From NCBI GenBank assembly GCA_009840625.1, contig VXNJ01000010.1, forward strand, positions 1 through 64,000: 64,000 bases of DNA, written 5' to 3'. Position 1 is the stretch's first letter. Each line of letters begins with the position of its first letter. Shown in pieces: positions 27,993 to 36,402 of the stretch. The stretch comes from Chloroflexota bacterium (GTDB lineage: Bacteria; Chloroflexota; UBA11872; VXNJ01). Position numbers and translations under genes: made by a program. The notes under the pieces are model-generated. The model searched no databases and was not told the DNA's origin. It saw only the letters and a program-made list of their open reading frames with translations.

Positions 27993-28907
27993 TTGAACGA
28001 CTTCGTCATTCGCACGGACGGGCTGACCAAGCGGTACGGTGAGATCCTGGCCGTCGACGGACTTTCGATGGAGGTCCCGCGCGGGCGCATCTTCGGTCTG
28101 TTGGGCCCGAACGGATCCGGCAAGACCACGACGATGGGGATGCTGCTGGGGCTGGTCAAGCCCACCGCGGGCAGCTTCACATTGTTCGGATCTAACTCCC
28201 CGCACGTCGAATCCTTGCGGCGCCTGGGGGCGATTGTCGAGACACCGGCCTTCTATCCCTACCTGTCCGGACGCGACAACCTGGCCTACTTCCAGGGGAT
28301 CGGGGGAAGATCGGATGCGGCCGAGCTGGACGACCTGCTGGAGAAGGTTGGCTTGTCCGACCGTGCCGACAGCCGTTTCCGGACCTATTCATTGGGAATG
28401 AAGCAGCGGCTGGGCCTGGCCTATGCCCTGCTGGGCGATCCCGAACTGCTTTTCCTAGACGAACCCACCAACGGTATGGACCCGGCCGGCATGGCCGAGG
28501 TCCGCGATCTGATAAGGAGCCTGGGGACCGGGGGACGTACGGTATTGCTCTCCAGTCATCTGCTGCACGAGGTGGAGCAGGTCTGCGACAGCGTCGCCAT
28601 TCTTTCCAAGGGCAAGTTAATAGCCCAGGGCAACGTCGATGACCTGGTGCGCCCCGGCGGCGACGAGCGGGTAAGGCTCAGGACTACCGACAACGCCAGG
28701 GCGGTCGAAGTCTTGGAGGGCCTGGACTGGGTGACGAGCGTGGAAGATGACGGTGATTCGCTGCTGGTTGCAGCGGTCAGTGACAGGTCGCCGGAAATCA
28801 GCACTGCGCTGGGACAGGCAGAGGTTTACGTCACCGAGATGGCGGCCGAGGAGACGTCCTTGGAGCAGTACTTCCTGGATGTCACCGAGGAAGAGCGGGA
28901 GAGCTGA
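27993..28907 (+). CDS. ABC transporter ATP-binding protein
   Basis: An ATPase subunit of 304 residues partnering the preceding permease. Walker A is GPNGSGKTT, the Q-loop region is IVETPAFYPYLSG, the ABC signature is YSLGMKQRLGLA, and Walker B is LLFLDEPTNG followed by the H-loop SSHLLHE. A C-terminal extension of about 80 residues is typical of NatA/BcrA-like exporters. It starts with TTG 14 bp after the permease stop. A strong intrinsic terminator follows the stop codon, so the operon has two genes. Confidence 0.93.
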   Translation: MNDFVIRTDGLTKRYGEILAVDGLSMEVPRGRIFGLLGPNGSGKTTTMGMLLGLVKPTAGSFTLFGSNSPHVESLRRLGAIVETPAFYPYLSGRDNLAYFQGIGGRSDAAELDDLLEKVGLSDRADSRFRTYSLGMKQRLGLAYALLGDPELLFLDEPTNGMDPAGMAEVRDLIRSLGTGGRTVLLSSHLLHEVEQVCDSVAILSKGKLIAQGNVDDLVRPGGDERVRLRTTDNARAVEVLEGLDWVTSVEDDGDSLLVAAVSDRSPEISTALGQAEVYVTEMAAEETSLEQYFLDVTEEERES

Positions 28908-28921
28908 CGGGCGACGAATTC

Positions 28922-28957
28922 AAGCGCTGATTTGAATTCGCCAACGAGCGCTTTTTT
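28922..28957 (+). terminator. Rho-independent terminator after the ABC operon
   Basis: AAGCGCT (28922-28928) pairs with AGCGCTT (28947-28953), and the T-run 28952-28957 follows. A second inverted repeat, GAATTCAA (28916-28923) and TTGAATTC (28932-28939), overlaps it, so two alternative hairpins are possible. It lies 15 bp after the ABC ATPase stop codon. Confidence 0.7.
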
Positions 28958-29187
28958 GATCGAATGACCGACTAGCGATTAGGAATTGGCGTCGATTCCG
29001 AGCGGCTTTTGCTAGCGGCCGAAGAGCATTAGAGATAAACGTGATTATGTTTTTCCGAATCCCGTGTGCAGGTGACTTTTACGATTGAACTGAACAAAGG
29101 AAATCCGAATGGTCGGGCTGCCCGCGTAGTCTTCGTAGATGGGGCCACATCACTTCAAATTGCGGTTTGACACCTCGGTTGAAGCAC

Positions 29188-31425
29188 TCAATCCATATCA
29201 AGTTGTATCGGCAATTCAATCACCGGAATCAAAGGCGCTAGTCGAGCTTCGTATTGCCGGACAACCTCGTTATACAAGTCGTCGGCCCTCGGAACATTAA
29301 TGGTCAAAACTAGCGCATACCGGATTTTTCTCGCGGAGGATGTGCTGCCGCCTTTTGATCGAGCAACGTAGTGGATGTCGAACACCGGTTCTTTCAAGCT
29401 AGAAAGTCTTTTTCTTTTGCGGCGATGCAGCGTCGTTTCCCACTTGTGTGCATCCCTTCGGAGTTGATGCTCATTCGCGTACAGCCCACCAGGTCGAAAG
29501 AAAGATTCCGATTTTGGGTGAAGTGAATCATCCCGCGCGAACTTGTACCGATGGGGTCTAAACACAACCGAGAGTCCGCTCTTGGTGTAACTGCCTGGGT
29601 GTTCCGGGTCGATTTGCGTCGCAAAGCAAAAAGTGGCGGTTATTTCTGCAAACCCAGGAGCGTCAATTTCAGGTAGCGGGATGTGGACTCGTTTGTATTT
29701 GGCTGCGCTAATTACGTCTTGATAGACAATGCGCACGCCGTTGTCGGGACATATGACCATTTCGTCTAACGTGTCCGGCAGTTTGCCCCAACCAATTTCC
29801 GACCTCTCAAATGTCCCGGGTTGAGTGCAATGAATCAGTAGCGCCTTTATGGCCAAAGGACTTAGAACAGCGCCAAAGTGCGTCCGCACCGCAATGGCCG
29901 ACCGCATGGTAAGAGGCGACGCAAAGCTCGTACCTTGCAAAGCGGACGCCTTCCCTGGATTCAAGCTGTCTACTGCCCAGAATGGCTCCATGTCGCTCCC
30001 CCCGAACGCAATCAGGTCGGGTTTCACAATCCCGGGTGACCTTCCTGGGCCAATCGAACTGTACGCCGCTCTCTCCCAGCCGTCTCGTGTCGATTTGTTA
30101 CTCGCACCAACAGTGATTCCATTTACACAATCTGATGGAACTTGGACTCGCCACGGCTTAAGCGCATTGAATGAAGGCTCGTCCCCTGTGTTCCCAGCAG
30201 CGATGGCCATGAATGACCTTCCATCGGACAAGTGTTCGTCCAGTACGGCCGTCCAAGCGTGAACTTCGTTGTCGTCAATCGGCAATTCAGGTCCGATGCT
30301 CAAGTTGACGTATTCGTGGCCCCCCTGGCCCAACACAGATTCGACGCGCTTTAGTACTTCATACAGCTCATACGGATCGTTTTCAGATTCCTTGTCGAGC
30401 ACCCGGAAGTGGTCTACGCGGCAAAGTGGCGAATCAGGAGTAGCAGATGCGATTGAGCCAAACAACAACGCAGACGTAACTCGTTCGCCGTGTGCCAAAT
30501 ACTCGATTCCGGGTTCCCCCACACCAGGTACGTCACGAACATTCGCCCACCGATTTAGGGGGCTGTCGGAAGGCATCCCTCCGTCCAAGATTGCCACCCG
30601 AATCCCAGGATCCACTGCGGGCTTTATAGGAAGTTCGATTCGTTTAGGTTCGTAGACAACTGAAAGCGTTTTCTGCCCCACACGCAGCCTTGGCATCTCG
30701 CGCAATACCCGCAGGAATGAGAAACGCGCCACTTCTTGAGCTTCTGAGGGATTCGCGTGAATTCGGAGGAAGCACAAATTTCCAGCAAAAAACACGTTTT
30801 CGAAATCCCATTCCAAGCCCAACTCTTGGAGGTAAAACTTTAGGCCGGCCAAAATAAATCGGTCGCGCTCGTGCTCGCTGGCGTGCAGCACAACCTCAAG
30901 CAATAAACGATCAGGTTCGCTTGGTAATTGGCGGAGTCGGGACTCCGCGTCAACAGCCGCAATTGTTTCGAGTTTTGTTAAATGCCTGGCTGCAGGATGA
31001 ATTCTTGACCAATTTGGAATGCTCAGCGACAACGACCTAAACGCTGACCTTTTGCCAGCGACAAACAATTCGGTCGATACATCGGAATCACGTGCGGATT
31101 TGCGTGTCTGTTTCTCCGGTGAGACTGAGACTGACCGGCTCCCAATCGTTCGCAACCCCAGCCTTTCCAGGGCTCCTGCCGGTGAGTACGACTTTGCCAG
31201 GTATTCGGGGTGAAGCACGATTGAAGCAACCGACTCACCGCTCGGGCATACGCTTGCAGGCAACCGATCCAATGAGTTCGCAGTGTTGGCCAACATTGCC
31301 GATACACGTTGCTTCGCTTCGGCAAATTCATATGGAGGTTTCTTGGGCCCACCGCCTTCTTTGACTTCAATTTGTTCGGTGAGAGTTTCGCCATATCCAA
31401 GCAAATAATTCCGCCGGCTGGCCAT
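29188..31425 (-). CDS. ietS: S8 subtilisin-like serine protease, IetS-like
   Basis: A large subtilase, 745 residues from the ATG at 31425 (11 more if the ATG at 31458 is used). The catalytic triad is intact: Asp in RVAILDGGMP, His in AHGERV and Ser in GTSFASP, with the oxyanion Asn in AIAAGNTGDE. An N-terminal region of about 270 residues precedes the protease domain and a beta-rich region of about 220 residues follows. There is no signal peptide, so it acts in the cytoplasm. The ATPase gene lies directly upstream, with stop TAA and start ATG one base apart. An AAA ATPase plus S8 protease is the make-up of IetAS, known from plasmid incompatibility and later reported as a phage-defence system. 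Confidence 0.85.
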   Translation of the reverse strand: MASRRNYLLGYGETLTEQIEVKEGGGPKKPPYEFAEAKQRVSAMLANTANSLDRLPASVCPSGESVASIVLHPEYLAKSYSPAGALERLGLRTIGSRSVSVSPEKQTRKSARDSDVSTELFVAGKRSAFRSLSLSIPNWSRIHPAARHLTKLETIAAVDAESRLRQLPSEPDRLLLEVVLHASEHERDRFILAGLKFYLQELGLEWDFENVFFAGNLCFLRIHANPSEAQEVARFSFLRVLREMPRLRVGQKTLSVVYEPKRIELPIKPAVDPGIRVAILDGGMPSDSPLNRWANVRDVPGVGEPGIEYLAHGERVTSALLFGSIASATPDSPLCRVDHFRVLDKESENDPYELYEVLKRVESVLGQGGHEYVNLSIGPELPIDDNEVHAWTAVLDEHLSDGRSFMAIAAGNTGDEPSFNALKPWRVQVPSDCVNGITVGASNKSTRDGWERAAYSSIGPGRSPGIVKPDLIAFGGSDMEPFWAVDSLNPGKASALQGTSFASPLTMRSAIAVRTHFGAVLSPLAIKALLIHCTQPGTFERSEIGWGKLPDTLDEMVICPDNGVRIVYQDVISAAKYKRVHIPLPEIDAPGFAEITATFCFATQIDPEHPGSYTKSGLSVVFRPHRYKFARDDSLHPKSESFFRPGGLYANEHQLRRDAHKWETTLHRRKRKRLSSLKEPVFDIHYVARSKGGSTSSARKIRYALVLTINVPRADDLYNEVVRQYEARLAPLIPVIELPIQLDMD

Positions 31426-31426
31426 G

Positions 31427-32587
31427 TTATCTGCCGCTGACCGACTGTTCGTGGACATATTTGCGAATGGTGTCTCGACTTACACCGGTGGTTCTACTTG
31501 CCTCCCGTTGCGACATTAGCCCTTCAGACACAATTGCGATTGCGAGATTGCGGCGCATATTCGTGGGAGCAGATCTCGCGATTTGACTCAGGATTTCGAC
31601 AGACCCGACTTCAATGCTGCAATCCTCGATTGCGGTATATCGTCGCACTCTATCCACGACGTGGCGAACTTGGCTCAACGATTCGCCATCCAAGGCATGC
31701 GCGAACAATTCGGGCCAAGGATCCGATTTTTTAAACTTCATCTGATTTCTGACGTAAGACCCAATCAACTCTCTTTCTGGAAGCGGAAACTCAACAATGA
31801 GTTCGAATCTACGCCAAACTGCAGGGTCTAACAATTTCGAGTGATTGGTCGCCGCTAACAACAGGCCCCGTGCGGGCCACTCATCGATTTCCTGAAGTAA
31901 AACTGTAACTAGTCTTTTCAGCTCCCCAATTTCCCCCACGTCATCGCGCCGCTTAGCAACAGCGTCAAGCTCGTCCAGCAAAAGAACACACTCCCGGCTT
32001 CTAGCGAAATCCAGGACCGCACGTAGGTTATTGCCGGTTCGCCCAAGAAACGAACTCATCACAGCCGACAAATCAAGAATCGCGAGTGGCCGCTTAAGTT
32101 CACGGGCTACCCACTTCGCTGCTAGCGTCTTGCCAACTCCCGGCGGACCGATGAACAATGCGGTCCTCGTAGGGTCAATCCCCGATTCCGCAAGTGCGCT
32201 TGCACTGATCCTCTCGCGCACGATTTGATTCAAAAGTCCCCACACGCGCGATACGTATATGGGTTCTATTTCCAGAGTTGGAGTTTCCAAGACTCGAATC
32301 AACGGTAATCGCGAATTGCCATCAAGTGGAATACCGGAAGATTCGATTTGACGCGTCGAATCTCCTTTAACCGGCGCATTCCTCAGGAGCGCCATCAATC
32401 GATCCGCAAATTCGGGATTCGTTGAACGGCATTCCCTGGCCAAATTTCGCAATTGCAATACCAAGTCTCGCTTCTTCCCCTTCAACGCGATTTGCGACAA
32501 GTGGAATAATCGTTCTTGCCATTCCTCCGTATCGTCCACACCTATGTGACTGTCGGAATTTCCTTGAGAACCTTCCATCCGTCGCAC
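31427..32587 (-). CDS. ietA: AAA+ ATPase, IetA-like, with C-terminal helix-turn-helix
   Basis: An AAA+ ATPase of 386 residues (GTG start at 32587; an ATG nine bases later is possible). Walker A is GPPGVGKT (147-154), Walker B is CVLLLDELDA (200-209), sensor-1 Asn is in AATNHS and the arginine finger in WRRFE. A helical N-terminal domain of about 130 residues precedes the ATPase core. The C-terminal tail SQREASRTTGVSRDTIRKYV has the spacing of a DNA-binding helix-turn-helix. It is followed immediately by the subtilase gene. In the IetAS model the ATPase senses or delivers targets to the protease; the HTH tail suggests DNA or operator contact here, which is inference. Confidence 0.85.
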   Translation of the reverse strand: MRRMEGSQGNSDSHIGVDDTEEWQERLFHLSQIALKGKKRDLVLQLRNLARECRSTNPEFADRLMALLRNAPVKGDSTRQIESSGIPLDGNSRLPLIRVLETPTLEIEPIYVSRVWGLLNQIVRERISASALAESGIDPTRTALFIGPPGVGKTLAAKWVARELKRPLAILDLSAVMSSFLGRTGNNLRAVLDFARSRECVLLLDELDAVAKRRDDVGEIGELKRLVTVLLQEIDEWPARGLLLAATNHSKLLDPAVWRRFELIVEFPLPERELIGSYVRNQMKFKKSDPWPELFAHALDGESLSQVRHVVDRVRRYTAIEDCSIEVGSVEILSQIARSAPTNMRRNLAIAIVSEGLMSQREASRTTGVSRDTIRKYVHEQSVSGR

Positions 32588-33062
32588 CTGGACTACAATC
32601 AGCCATCCCTTAACATTTTAGTCCACTACGACAGATTTTCCTTTACTTGGTACAGGGTACTTTTTTGCCAATCGATCGAAATTCGCTTGCCGCCAATCAC
32701 TATCAACTATTCGATCAATAACGCATCAGCACGTTTGCATTTGCCGATTCGACCTCGGCATTCAGAATGCCATTCGCGAGCCAAAATCTACTCAATTACC
32801 GACAGTGCTCGCCGTGCCCGAATCACAAGAATTCAATGCCGTAGCGCCAATTGGCAGCACGGGCTCGCTTGGCTAGCAACGATAGCCAAATCTGTGCTGT
32901 TTCGACCGGCACACGAACGCCCAATTGAGATCAATTCGCAACCAAACTTTCCGAGGCCAGAATCTCCCGATCTTTCGCATGCACTGGACGAGTGGCACGA
33001 TGATGGTTGTGCTAGTCGTGCTATACTCGGCGAGCACAACTATCACTTGAAAGGCCTACATC
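32588..33062. other. AT-rich divergent intergenic region
   Basis: About 475 bp between the ietA-like gene and the divergent two-gene cassette. It is noticeably AT-richer than the rest of the window. Apart from the inverted repeat at 33006-33040 and the TATACT element inside it, I see no gene or repeat. Confidence 0.5.
33006..33040 (+). promoter_or_regulatory. Inverted-repeat operator candidate spanning a -10 box
   Basis: GTTGTGCT (33006-33013) and AGCACAAC (33033-33040) are perfect 8-bp inverted arms around 19 bases that include TATACT (33022-33027), a near-consensus -10 element. The cassette's start codon is at 33063. The arrangement suits binding of a regulator, possibly autoregulation by one cassette product. 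No good -35 is visible. Confidence 0.5.
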
Positions 33063-33536
33063 ATGCCTGAACCGGATGAACACCGCGCCAAAATTTCTCT
33101 AAAAGTCGGTGATGTCAGCTTCGAAGGGGAAGGGGGCCAATCCTGGCTCGACCAGCAAGTAGCGTCATTAATCGACGCAATTGGTTCCGGGAGAATCCGC
33201 AGCAACAATCCAATCGCTCCTGAATCTTCCAACGAACCGAAAGCGGCCGACCAATTTACCGAGTCGCTTGCAAGTTATTTGAGGTCAAAGGGAGGCGATT
33301 CGGTCCAGATTCAACGGTTTTTGGCTACTGCCGCATGGTTGAGCAAACGTGGCCAATCGACGCTGACAACTCGAGACGTCAGTCACGCTTTAAGAGAAAA
33401 CCAACAAAAACGATTGGGAAATGCGGCAGATAGTCTCAACAAAAACGTTTCAAAGGGGTTCTGCGAAAAATCGTCAAATGGATTTTTCATCACCCCGGAC
33501 GGTTGGGCGCACCTAGGTGAGCGCCAACCCCAGTGA
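33063..33536 (+). CDS. Small conserved protein of a two-gene cassette (KVGDVSFEGEG family)
   Basis: A soluble protein of 157 residues. The N-terminal segment KISLKVGDVSFEGEGG, followed by WLDQQVASLIDA, is a pattern I recall from small uncharacterised bacterial proteins encoded next to the type of protein that follows here. The C-terminal half (residues 70-150) looks like a helical, winged-helix-like domain. There is no signal peptide or membrane segment. The stop codon overlaps the GTG start of the next gene (GTGA), so the two are coupled. A possible operator lies upstream. I infer an antitoxin, adaptor or sensor role beside the HEPN-like partner; no function is established from sequence. Confidence 0.7.
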   Translation: MPEPDEHRAKISLKVGDVSFEGEGGQSWLDQQVASLIDAIGSGRIRSNNPIAPESSNEPKAADQFTESLASYLRSKGGDSVQIQRFLATAAWLSKRGQSTLTTRDVSHALRENQQKRLGNAADSLNKNVSKGFCEKSSNGFFITPDGWAHLGERQPQ

Positions 33537-34285
33537 TTCAACACACCGCTTTAGGTGCCCTGCCCGACAACCTTCGCAATCCGCTCATCGCCGAATACCG
33601 ACGAATCAATCAATCTTTCCTCGAACGCAGATGGTTGCCATCGGAGCTCAGCGGTGGAAGGTTCTGTGAAATCGTATACACGATTCTTGAAGGCTATGCT
33701 TAAGGCGAGTTCCCGGCCGAGCTTTCCAAGCCCCGGAACTTTGTTCGTGCTTGCCGTCAACTGGAGCAGCACGAGTGCATTCCAAGGTCTTTGCGTATCT
33801 TATTGCCCAGAATTCTTCCCGCTCTTTACGAGGTGCGCAACAATCGAGGAGTCGGCCATATCGGCGGTGATGTAGATCCCAATCACATGGATGCGGCATT
33901 TGTCGTGGCTACGAGCAGTTGGGTGTTAGGGGAATTGATCCGCGTTTTCCACCAAATTGAAATTCACGAGGCCCAATCTATCGTCGACAACCTAGTTCAA
34001 CCTCGAGTACCGTTGGTCTGGGAAGGACCACACTCGCGGCGTGTTCTTAATCCGAATTTGAGCGTTCAATCCCAGGTACTCGTGTTGCTAGCCACTACCC
34101 CCAATCCAGTAAGCACTGCCGAATTGCAGCAGTGGGTCGAATGTCGGAACACTGCATACTTCAAATCCATATTGCGCAAATTGCACAGAAATCGAATGAT
34201 TGAACTCTACCCGGATGGGAAAACCGCCGAGTTATTGCCTCCCGGATATTCCGAAGCTTCCGGAGAATTACATTCGAAGACTTAA
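33533..34285 (+). pseudogene. HEPN-like second gene of the cassette, interrupted by an in-frame TAA
   Basis: A 250-residue frame opens with a GTG overlapping the upstream stop and is interrupted only by TAA at 33701-33703 (codon 57). Before it the protein reads LPDNLRNPLIAEY and GGRFCEIVYTILEGYA; after it, in the same frame, GEFPAELSKPRNFVRACRQL and onward. Intact relatives, as I recall them, have Lys at this spot, so AAA to TAA is the simplest explanation. The later part holds YEVRNNRGVGHIGGD, an R-x6-H pattern reminiscent of HEPN and abortive-infection C-terminal domains, then a winged-helix-like C terminus (VLVLLATTPNPVSTAELQQW). A restart at TTG 33791 could still make a 164-residue fragment with the motif. 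HEPN assignment is tentative. Confidence 0.75.
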
Positions 34286-34740
34286 ACGTTAGGAATTAAT
34301 CTCCGCTTCGCAGTTAGAAGCATTTTTTCGCCCGCCTATCGACCATCCGAGTGCATATTGCCGTGCCGTTGTGCAAAGTGCGTCGGGCGCATTCGCCGCT
34401 GGTCGTGTCTCGTCTTCGTGATGGAAGCCACGTACATGACGCATTGCTGCTCAGTGAACCTGAATTGCCGAATACCGCTCGGTTGTCGCGTTTTGCGCGA
34501 TTCGACAAGATATAAACTGCATTATGTCTAGCTGCCCGCGATTCCGCGGCGAGCCCCTTCACGCGTCGGTGAATTGCTCAAATTGGCAGCGCGAGACGAG
34601 ATTAGCGACCATGAATGGCTCGCAATCACCCGGGCGACAGCGGCCGATTAGCCTCCGGAAAGACGGCTATGAATCAAATTCCTCGCTCTTGCTGGACGTA
34701 CCGAGGCGAGATCGATCCATTTGCCAATTCGAGCGAGTTC
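34286..34740. other. Intergenic region at the right edge of the AT-rich island
   Basis: About 455 bp between convergent genes. A plus-strand frame of about 70 codons ends with LSRFARFDKI before TAA near 34515, but has no recognised family or clear start. ATAAAC...ATTATGT at 34512-34527 resembles 29035-29050 at the other edge of the island. Otherwise nothing is supported. Confidence 0.4.
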
Positions 34741-36402
34741 TTATCCCCGCTGCCTGATATCTCGTCGCTGAAACAGGAATATCGACAGGCCAAAGAGCGC
34801 CGCGGACAACACGGTTAATACGAGGGCATCCCCCCAATCCATCCCGGTATTCAAAGGGTCGCTGACCAGGTAGTAGTGGAAGGGTGACAGCCACGCAATA
34901 CCGGCAAGGCCGTCGTTGATCTTTACCAGCGACGTCAATAGATGTGAGACGAGAGCTGCGCCCACAGCTCCATAGATGGCAGCCGACGCACGTCCCGTGC
35001 CGGCGCCAATTGCTAGGGCGAGGAAGCCGAATACCAGGCCTGACAACACTTGGAGTGCAGCGGTCGAGCCGATGTTGACAAAAGACATCCCGAGGTCACC
35101 GAACACCGACCCCAAGGACACGCCGGCGAACGTCGCGATACCGACTGCGATCCCAAAAAGCGTCATGGTCGCGGATTTCTCGATCACGATTCTGGAACGG
35201 CGAATGGGATTGGCCAGCAACAGCCCCATCGTGCGTCGCGACTCCTCGCCAGCGAGGGCTCCGGCGCCCGTGACAGCCGTCACCAGGATGACGGCAAGTG
35301 GGGCCATCAAGCCAAATGTTTCCAGCGTGTACCAACCTTCCGGAGTGCCCAGTTCGCCGCCCCCAAAGAGCGCGATTAACTCCTCGGGGAAATTGTGGAA
35401 CGCAACGCGCGTCTCCTCCGTCAACGATGCGTACATTGGCCCCAATATGACGCCCATGACTAGAAACATGGCAGCCGATGTGACCAGAAGCAGGGTCTGG
35501 TAATCGGAGACGGTCTTCAGCCATATAGACGACACCCTGGCCGAACCGGCAAGTCGCCCAACGATCCGGTTGAGGATCGGATTGCTCCGCATTCTGTCCA
35601 GTAGCGAGGTCCCAACGGATTGGCTTTTGAGGTCACGGCGGCCGAACCCGACCATGGCGGCGACCAAGAGCACGACGGACGCTGAAGCCAGAACTGCCAG
35701 GTGGTCCCACGCGATGCCGTTGTAGATCGGGTCACTCCCATCAAAGTAGTACCAAGGGAATGCTTTGCGCAGGTTCTCCAGCCCCTCGACAAGGGGCAAG
35801 AGCCCGACTGCAAAGAAGGAAATCACAAGGATCCCAGCGGCCACGCCCGATGCCGTGTCGCGATTGCCGGTTATGGCGCCGATGGCCAGAGCCAGCATTC
35901 CGTAATAGACGGCGTTGACGTAAAGGTGTAGCGCCAGGGCTTCCACTTCCAGGCCGCTGATTTCAACATCCATCAAGGCGGCCGCCGGGTAGACCGAAGC
36001 CCACAGGATGGCAACAGTGAGGGCGGCCAGCACGACGAGGGAAGCGGCTTTGGACAAAAGGACGTGCGTGCGACTCTTGGGATTTGCGAGCAGGATGTTC
36101 ATAGTCCCGTTCCGCTCTTCCCCAGCAATCGCTGCGCTACCGAAAACGAGCGCCATTGCGGCCGTCACGAATGCCCCGAAGGAACCAAGAATGTAGCCGA
36201 CCGCCAAGCCCCCGGCGTCAACGCCCTCCCCGATGCCGAACAAGGAGCGAAACGCCTCGGGCAATTCGGTGTAAATCGTGAGGTCGATTTCCCTATAGGC
36301 TGCCATCCCGAACAAAAGCAGCAGCGCGAGACTAACGGCCGAGATGACCCACCCGAGCCAGCGATCGCGCGCCGTTTTGAGGGTTATGTTCGCCAGCGTC
36401 AT
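34741..36402 (-). CDS. Double-length ABC-2 type exporter permease
   Basis: A 553-residue membrane protein with about 12 hydrophobic helices, built from two ABC-2 permease modules. Each half has the same coupling-loop motif: GEERNGTMNILLANPKSRTH around residue 95 and GEESRRTMGLLLANPIRRSR around residue 390. This shows an internal duplication, so one polypeptide can supply both transmembrane halves of the exporter. Its start overlaps the ATPase gene by four bases (36399-36402). With the ATPase and a MarR regulator it makes a three-gene operon typical of drug or toxic-compound efflux. Confidence 0.9.
   Translation of the reverse strand: MTLANITLKTARDRWLGWVISAVSLALLLLFGMAAYREIDLTIYTELPEAFRSLFGIGEGVDAGGLAVGYILGSFGAFVTAAMALVFGSAAIAGEERNGTMNILLANPKSRTHVLLSKAASLVVLAALTVAILWASVYPAAALMDVEISGLEVEALALHLYVNAVYYGMLALAIGAITGNRDTASGVAAGILVISFFAVGLLPLVEGLENLRKAFPWYYFDGSDPIYNGIAWDHLAVLASASVVLLVAAMVGFGRRDLKSQSVGTSLLDRMRSNPILNRIVGRLAGSARVSSIWLKTVSDYQTLLLVTSAAMFLVMGVILGPMYASLTEETRVAFHNFPEELIALFGGGELGTPEGWYTLETFGLMAPLAVILVTAVTGAGALAGEESRRTMGLLLANPIRRSRIVIEKSATMTLFGIAVGIATFAGVSLGSVFGDLGMSFVNIGSTAALQVLSGLVFGFLALAIGAGTGRASAAIYGAVGAALVSHLLTSLVKINDGLAGIAWLSPFHYYLVSDPLNTGMDWGDALVLTVLSAALFGLSIFLFQRRDIRQRG

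Noticed and set aside
34300-34515. A plus-strand frame of about 70 codons ending LSRFARFDKI
   Set aside because: It has no clear start codon or ribosome-binding site and no recognised family; it may be a gene remnant but cannot be supported.
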